Made by a program: the position numbers and the translations under genes. 6,579 nucleotides of DNA from SAR202 cluster bacterium (GTDB taxonomy: Bacteria; Chloroflexota; Dehalococcoidia; Lucifugimonadales; UBA1123): NCBI GenBank assembly GCA_030743915.1, contig JASLRP010000387.1:1-6579 (forward strand). Reading direction: 5' to 3'. Position 1 is the first letter of the stretch, and every line of letters starts with the position of its first letter. The notes under the pieces were generated by a model, which was not told where the DNA came from, searched no databases, and worked only from the letters and a program-made list of their open reading frames with translations. Shown piece by piece: positions 3,517-6,579 of the stretch.

Positions 3517-5157
3517 TTACGCCATGTACTGGTCGATCCCCACGGTCGCCGGACTGGGGCCAGATGGCATTACCAGGGTTTTGGCCCTGTCGGCGCCGAT
3601 GACCAGAACGTAGAATCTGTCCGCGCTCTCAAGAAGGGGCACGGTCATGTCCAGGCGTTCCTGCTCGGTGTGACTCTCCAGCCACTTCCAGTTTGCGGCG
3701 ACGCGAGCCTCGCCCTCCAGAGGCATGTACTGAATCATCTTGCCCAGGCTGGCGTTGGCATTAAGGTGCAGGAATTCCTGTGTTCCGCGCTTGGTGAAAC
3801 CCTGCGCTCCCACGGGCCGGGCCACGTCGGGAGGCATGAAGATCAGACGCTCAGCCCCGTGACGCTCGCCCAGGCTCCGAGTGCCGAAGGTCGAGCCGTA
3901 TGCGATGGTCTTCAGCAGTCCTTCAGCCGTGACGTTGCCCTGGTCCTGAACATCGAGTTCGCCGTCGGTGATGAACACGCTGATGGCGCTCTCGTCGGCG
4001 CTGAATCCCTGATTCACGTGGAACGGTTCCCAGGGACTCATGTCCTCGTTCTCGGCCACGCAGTGGACGAACTTTCGGGTCGTGCCGATGGTGTCCATGT
4101 CCATGTGGCCCGGATACCAGTAACCGAGATTCCGCAGGCACAGCGAGAAGGCGCGGCCTATGGTGATATTCACCAGATTGTCCCTGCCCGGCCCAAGAGC
4201 AGACCTGGGGTTGATGCCGATCTCCTTGGCGATGGGGCCGTTGACCACCAGCATGGGCGCGTGAGGACTGGTGGACATCAGCAGAGATTTTCCGCCCTGA
4301 TCTCCGATTTCGGATAGCGCCTTGACGCCGGCTATGATCACCGGCATCTGCTCGGGCTTGGCTCCGGCCATTGCCGCATTGATGGCGATCTTTTCCACCG
4401 TCGCGAGACCGAATCCCGGAGGCATGTCGCAGACAAGATGATCTGCCGGCAACTTGGTTCCGGCGATCAGAGCGTCAACGGCCTCCTGCGTGGGAGGATA
4501 CAGAGGCATCGCGTCGCCCCAGTCGCGCAGAATGAAATCCTCATTCATGCGCTGGACTGCATCATAACGGTCATCGCCTTCGAACCGCTCCGTTGTCGTG
4601 ATCTGCGGGGCCTCGCGAGCCTCGTCGATGTCGGCGGTCAGGATGCCTACAAGGTCGTCGATGGCGGCCTCGGTCTGGCTGATGCACTCGTCGATAGCCA
4701 GGTTGCGATAGATTCGCGGGACGAGGACGAATTGCAGGTCTGGCATAGCGAAAGCGCGAGCGCTGGCTATGGCGTCCAGTTCAAAACGCCCGGATACGAT
4801 CGGGACAGCGGGCTTGCCCATCTTCTCGATCTCGATCATGTCGTGGACCATCCACGACGCACACGTCCCTCAATCGGCGGTGGCGCCGATTACGACGTCA
4901 CACTCCTCTCCTGCCTGCTTGACGATGGGAGGCGGCGCGGGATAGTTGCCGCCAGTGTAAAAGTTAACGGCAACGTTCTGGAATCGCTCCTGAATCATCT
5001 CTCCGGCCCGCTTCAGGGCAACGTCACCGCCGTGGGTGCCGCTCCACAGAAGCCCGACCGTCTTGTTGTCCAGGGTCGTGGGCCTGGGAGTCGTCGTCAT
5101 GGCGGTCAGCACGCCTCTCTGCGTGCCAATCGGATTCAGAACCTCTAACAAATGCAT
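3517..5157 (-). CDS. UGSC-family selenoprotein with C-terminal extension domain
   Basis: One gene of 546 residues read through an in-frame TGA at 4872-4870. Residues about 30-150 match the UGSC family: GLLWSGTHGGDVAL near 36, ECDVVIGATAD before the key motif, then U96-G-T-C99, where family members have U/C-G-S-C, and after it VHDMIEIEKMGKP and MPDLQFVLVPR. Sec and Cys spaced U-x-x-C suggest a thiol/selenol redox site; the family's reaction is not known to me. Residues about 205-546 are a second conserved-looking domain with PPTQEAVDALI near 221 and MPPGFGLATVEKIAINAAMA near 245, so this may be a fusion of genes that are often separate. No signal peptide: probably cytoplasmic. ATG 5157 has AAGGAGG (5172-5166) eight bases upstream. 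A caller ignoring Sec would split it into a 95-residue and a 444-residue protein. Selenocysteine machinery is not in the window. A nonsense mutation is the alternative but is unlikely given the motif and SECIS. Confidence 0.88.
4840..4872 (-). promoter_or_regulatory. Bacterial SECIS element with UGA (Sec) codon
   Basis: The UGA codon is followed after 11 bases by a perfect 8-bp stem GTCGTGGA/TCCACGAC (4858-4851 with 4847-4840) around the loop TGG. The loop starts 20 bases after the UGA and has G at its second position. Bacterial SECIS elements, bound by SelB, lie inside the coding region with an apical loop roughly 16-37 bases after UGA and a G near the loop start. The fit is close, and the UGA is exactly the U of the UGSC-type motif. 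Confidence 0.85.
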
Positions 5158-5208
5158 TTGGATGACCTCCTTGGGGTCGTAGTGGATCGTCCCAATCCTA
5201 CCATAGCC

Positions 5209-5233
5209 GTCAGCAATCAGCTTTCAGCCGTCA
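5209..5233. repeat. Heptad repeat, copy B
   Basis: Identical over 25 bases to copy A at 2353-2377. Minus-strand units TGACGGC, TGAAAGC, TGATTGC, and TGACGGC if one flanking base is included. It lies in the spacer between the DUF1800 gene and the selenoprotein gene, 37 bases before the latter's ribosome binding site. Confidence 0.85.
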
Positions 5234-5358
5234 AATCAGACAGCAGTATTGGTTTGTCACGACTCATATGACCCTCATCTCGCTAGTGGGATTCTCTCTA
5301 GTTTCCCAGCGTATGAATACTTTTCGCCCTGGTTAGTATTATTTTCAAGAGCGCTCGG

Positions 5359-6579
5359 TTACGCCATCTGGTATTCGCGGGTGGATACGATCATCTGGAG
5401 CATGGCCCGGATGCGCTCCTTAACAGACTGACCGTCGTGTTCGCTCGACGCCTGCTGGACAAGCTCATCTCTGGACTTTTCGGAGACTGTAATCGGCCCC
5501 AGAATGTCCAGGCAGGCGTCCACCAGATCATCGGGGGACAGTTTGTCGTTGCCGGACGCGATCCTTTCGATCATGGAGTTCACGCCCGGTTTGGCTGTGT
5601 CTGAGAATTGGTCGACGGCGAAGTTAACCCGCTTCACCAGGCTGGCGGTGTTGACCCACTCCAGGCCTGTGTGCCAACCCTCGACGCTGGGAGGGTCCAA
5701 TACCTGCTGACCCATGACCGCGGGCTGTAATGCCAACTGGATGTCCACGACGTCGGGGAACTCGAACCCGCCAGCCGCCCGCGCCGTTCCCACCACCATC
5801 TCGACAGGACTCTTTACTCTGGCGAAGGTTGCTTCCTTAAAGAAGTCTGAGTTGAACAGCGTTCTCAATGTCGAGCGGATGTCGTAACCGGACTCAACGA
5901 ACGCCCGTGCCAGCGTTTCGATAGCCTGGGGGTCGCGGGGAGGAACCGTCTCCCAAGCTGGGACCTGAGGCTCGTCGGCGACGAAAAAGTTGTACAGGTG
6001 TCGGGCGATGAAGCGGGCGGTGGCCGGATGTTGGCATATGATGTCGATAACGTCCTCGCCGTTGTGGTCGCCGACATTGCCCAGGAATTTTTTCTCGCCG
6101 TCGTCATGGTCGTCGGAATGATACTCGTATTGCCAGTCCAACCTGCCGTAGGGCCACACAGAGTCATTGTTGGTGCGCACGGCGTGGAAATCGGAATTTT
6201 GGATAGTCCAGCCGGTGAAGGCTCTCGATGATTGCCGAACATCATCCTCGGTGTAGTTGCCAACGCCCATGGTGAACAGTTCCAGGATTTCGCGACCGTA
6301 GTTCTCGTTCATGGCGTCTTTGTGGTTGTCCTTGTTATCCAGCCAGAAGATCATTGCCGGGTCTTTAGATATCTCCACCAGCAGGTCTCGGAAGCTTTCC
6401 AGCCCCTGACGTCGGAACATATCGATCTGGCTCAGAATGACCCTGGGCTGGTTGAGCTTGGTGTACCCGGTGGCAAACAGCCCGTGCCAGAACAGGGCGA
6501 TCTTCTCCTCCAGCGGACGCGCAGTGTTGACCATGCGATATATCCAGTACGCCTGCGCGCTGTCGAGAATCAGCAGGCT
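5359..6579 (-). CDS. DUF1800 domain protein, C-terminal part (cut by window edge)
   Basis: The frame is open to the window edge: 15 codons (SLLILDSAQAYWIYR) precede the internal ATG at 6534, so that ATG is not the true start and 406 residues of a usually 450-600-residue protein are present. DUF1800 hallmarks run in order: RPLEEKIALFWHG near fragment residue 21, NENYGREILELFTMGVGNY near 91, RAFTGW near 119, then KKFLGNVGDHNGEDVIDIIC and ATARFIARHLYNFF near 163-199, and PSVEGW with the usual closing helices ending in EYQMA. The family's biochemical function is unknown; it is common in marine and sediment bacteria and is often paired with a DUF1501 gene. No DUF1501 gene follows here; the next gene is the selenoprotein, 201 bases on, and no clear terminator lies between. 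The N-terminus and any signal peptide are outside the window. Confidence 0.93.
   Translation of the reverse strand, partial: SLLILDSAQAYWIYRMVNTARPLEEKIALFWHGLFATGYTKLNQPRVILSQIDMFRRQGLESFRDLLVEISKDPAMIFWLDNKDNHKDAMNENYGREILELFTMGVGNYTEDDVRQSSRAFTGWTIQNSDFHAVRTNNDSVWPYGRLDWQYEYHSDDHDDGEKKFLGNVGDHNGEDVIDIICQHPATARFIARHLYNFFVADEPQVPAWETVPPRDPQAIETLARAFVESGYDIRSTLRTLFNSDFFKEATFARVKSPVEMVVGTARAAGGFEFPDVVDIQLALQPAVMGQQVLDPPSVEGWHTGLEWVNTASLVKRVNFAVDQFSDTAKPGVNSMIERIASGNDKLSPDDLVDACLDILGPITVSEKSRDELVQQASSEHDGQSVKERIRAMLQMIVSTREYQMA

Noticed and set aside
3670..4317. Plus-strand frames of 215 and 236 codons opposite the selenoprotein gene (also 4438-5148)
   Set aside because: They are shadows of a gene with clear protein motifs on the minus strand; no ribosome binding sites or recognisable domains.
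4870..4872. TGA as a nonsense mutation splitting a pseudogene
   Set aside because: The TGA is at the family's Sec position, followed by a SECIS-type hairpin, and the rest of the frame is intact over 450 codons.

Overview
The window is bacterial DNA in which all supported genes lie on the minus strand, so the transcription order runs from high to low coordinates. The organism cannot be named from the sequence. A UGSC-type selenoprotein with a long C-terminal extension, a DUF1800 protein and a bacterial Ro60 protein together would suit an uncultured, Chloroflexota-like (for example SAR202 or Dehalococcoidia-type) marine or sediment bacterium, but this is a low-confidence inference.

Layout, read 5' to 3' on the minus strand. 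(1) The C-terminal part of a DUF1800 protein (6579-5359), cut by the window edge. (2) A UGSC-family selenoprotein gene (5157-3517). It looks like two ORFs because of an in-frame TGA at 4872-4870, but a SECIS-like hairpin follows the TGA directly and the family's U-G-x-C motif falls exactly there. A terminator hairpin follows at 3368-3333. (3) An intergenic tract of about 1.3 kb. It holds a near-consensus sigma70-type promoter, a structured transcript candidate with its own terminator (about 3058-2780), and then three tandem structured RNA candidates (2676-2546, 2518-2408, 2344-2250). (4) The gene for a Ro60/Rsr (TROVE plus vWA) protein (2210-651). (5) Seven tRNA genes (586-2), all with encoded CCA: Pro(TGG), Trp(CCA), Arg(TCT), Arg(GCG), Arg(TCG), Tyr(GTA), Lys(CTT).

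The most interesting system is the Ro60 locus. The three RNAs upstream of the Ro60 gene each have 5' and 3' ends that pair in a 9-11 bp stem of unrelated sequence (compensatory differences). Each has a shared hairpin motif (CAGTRA ... TACTTCG) just inside that stem, followed by a T-arm-like hairpin. This is the layout expected of bacterial Y RNAs, the partners of Ro60. The first RNA also carries a nearly perfect tRNA elbow (T-arm, short closed acceptor-like stem, TA linker, D-arm) in circularly permuted order, as in the tRNA-mimicking YrlA class. A Ro60 protein, three candidate Y RNAs and a downstream tRNA array on one strand suggest an RNA quality-control or tRNA-linked module. Two of the tRNAs have C at position 33, and one of those also lacks U8.
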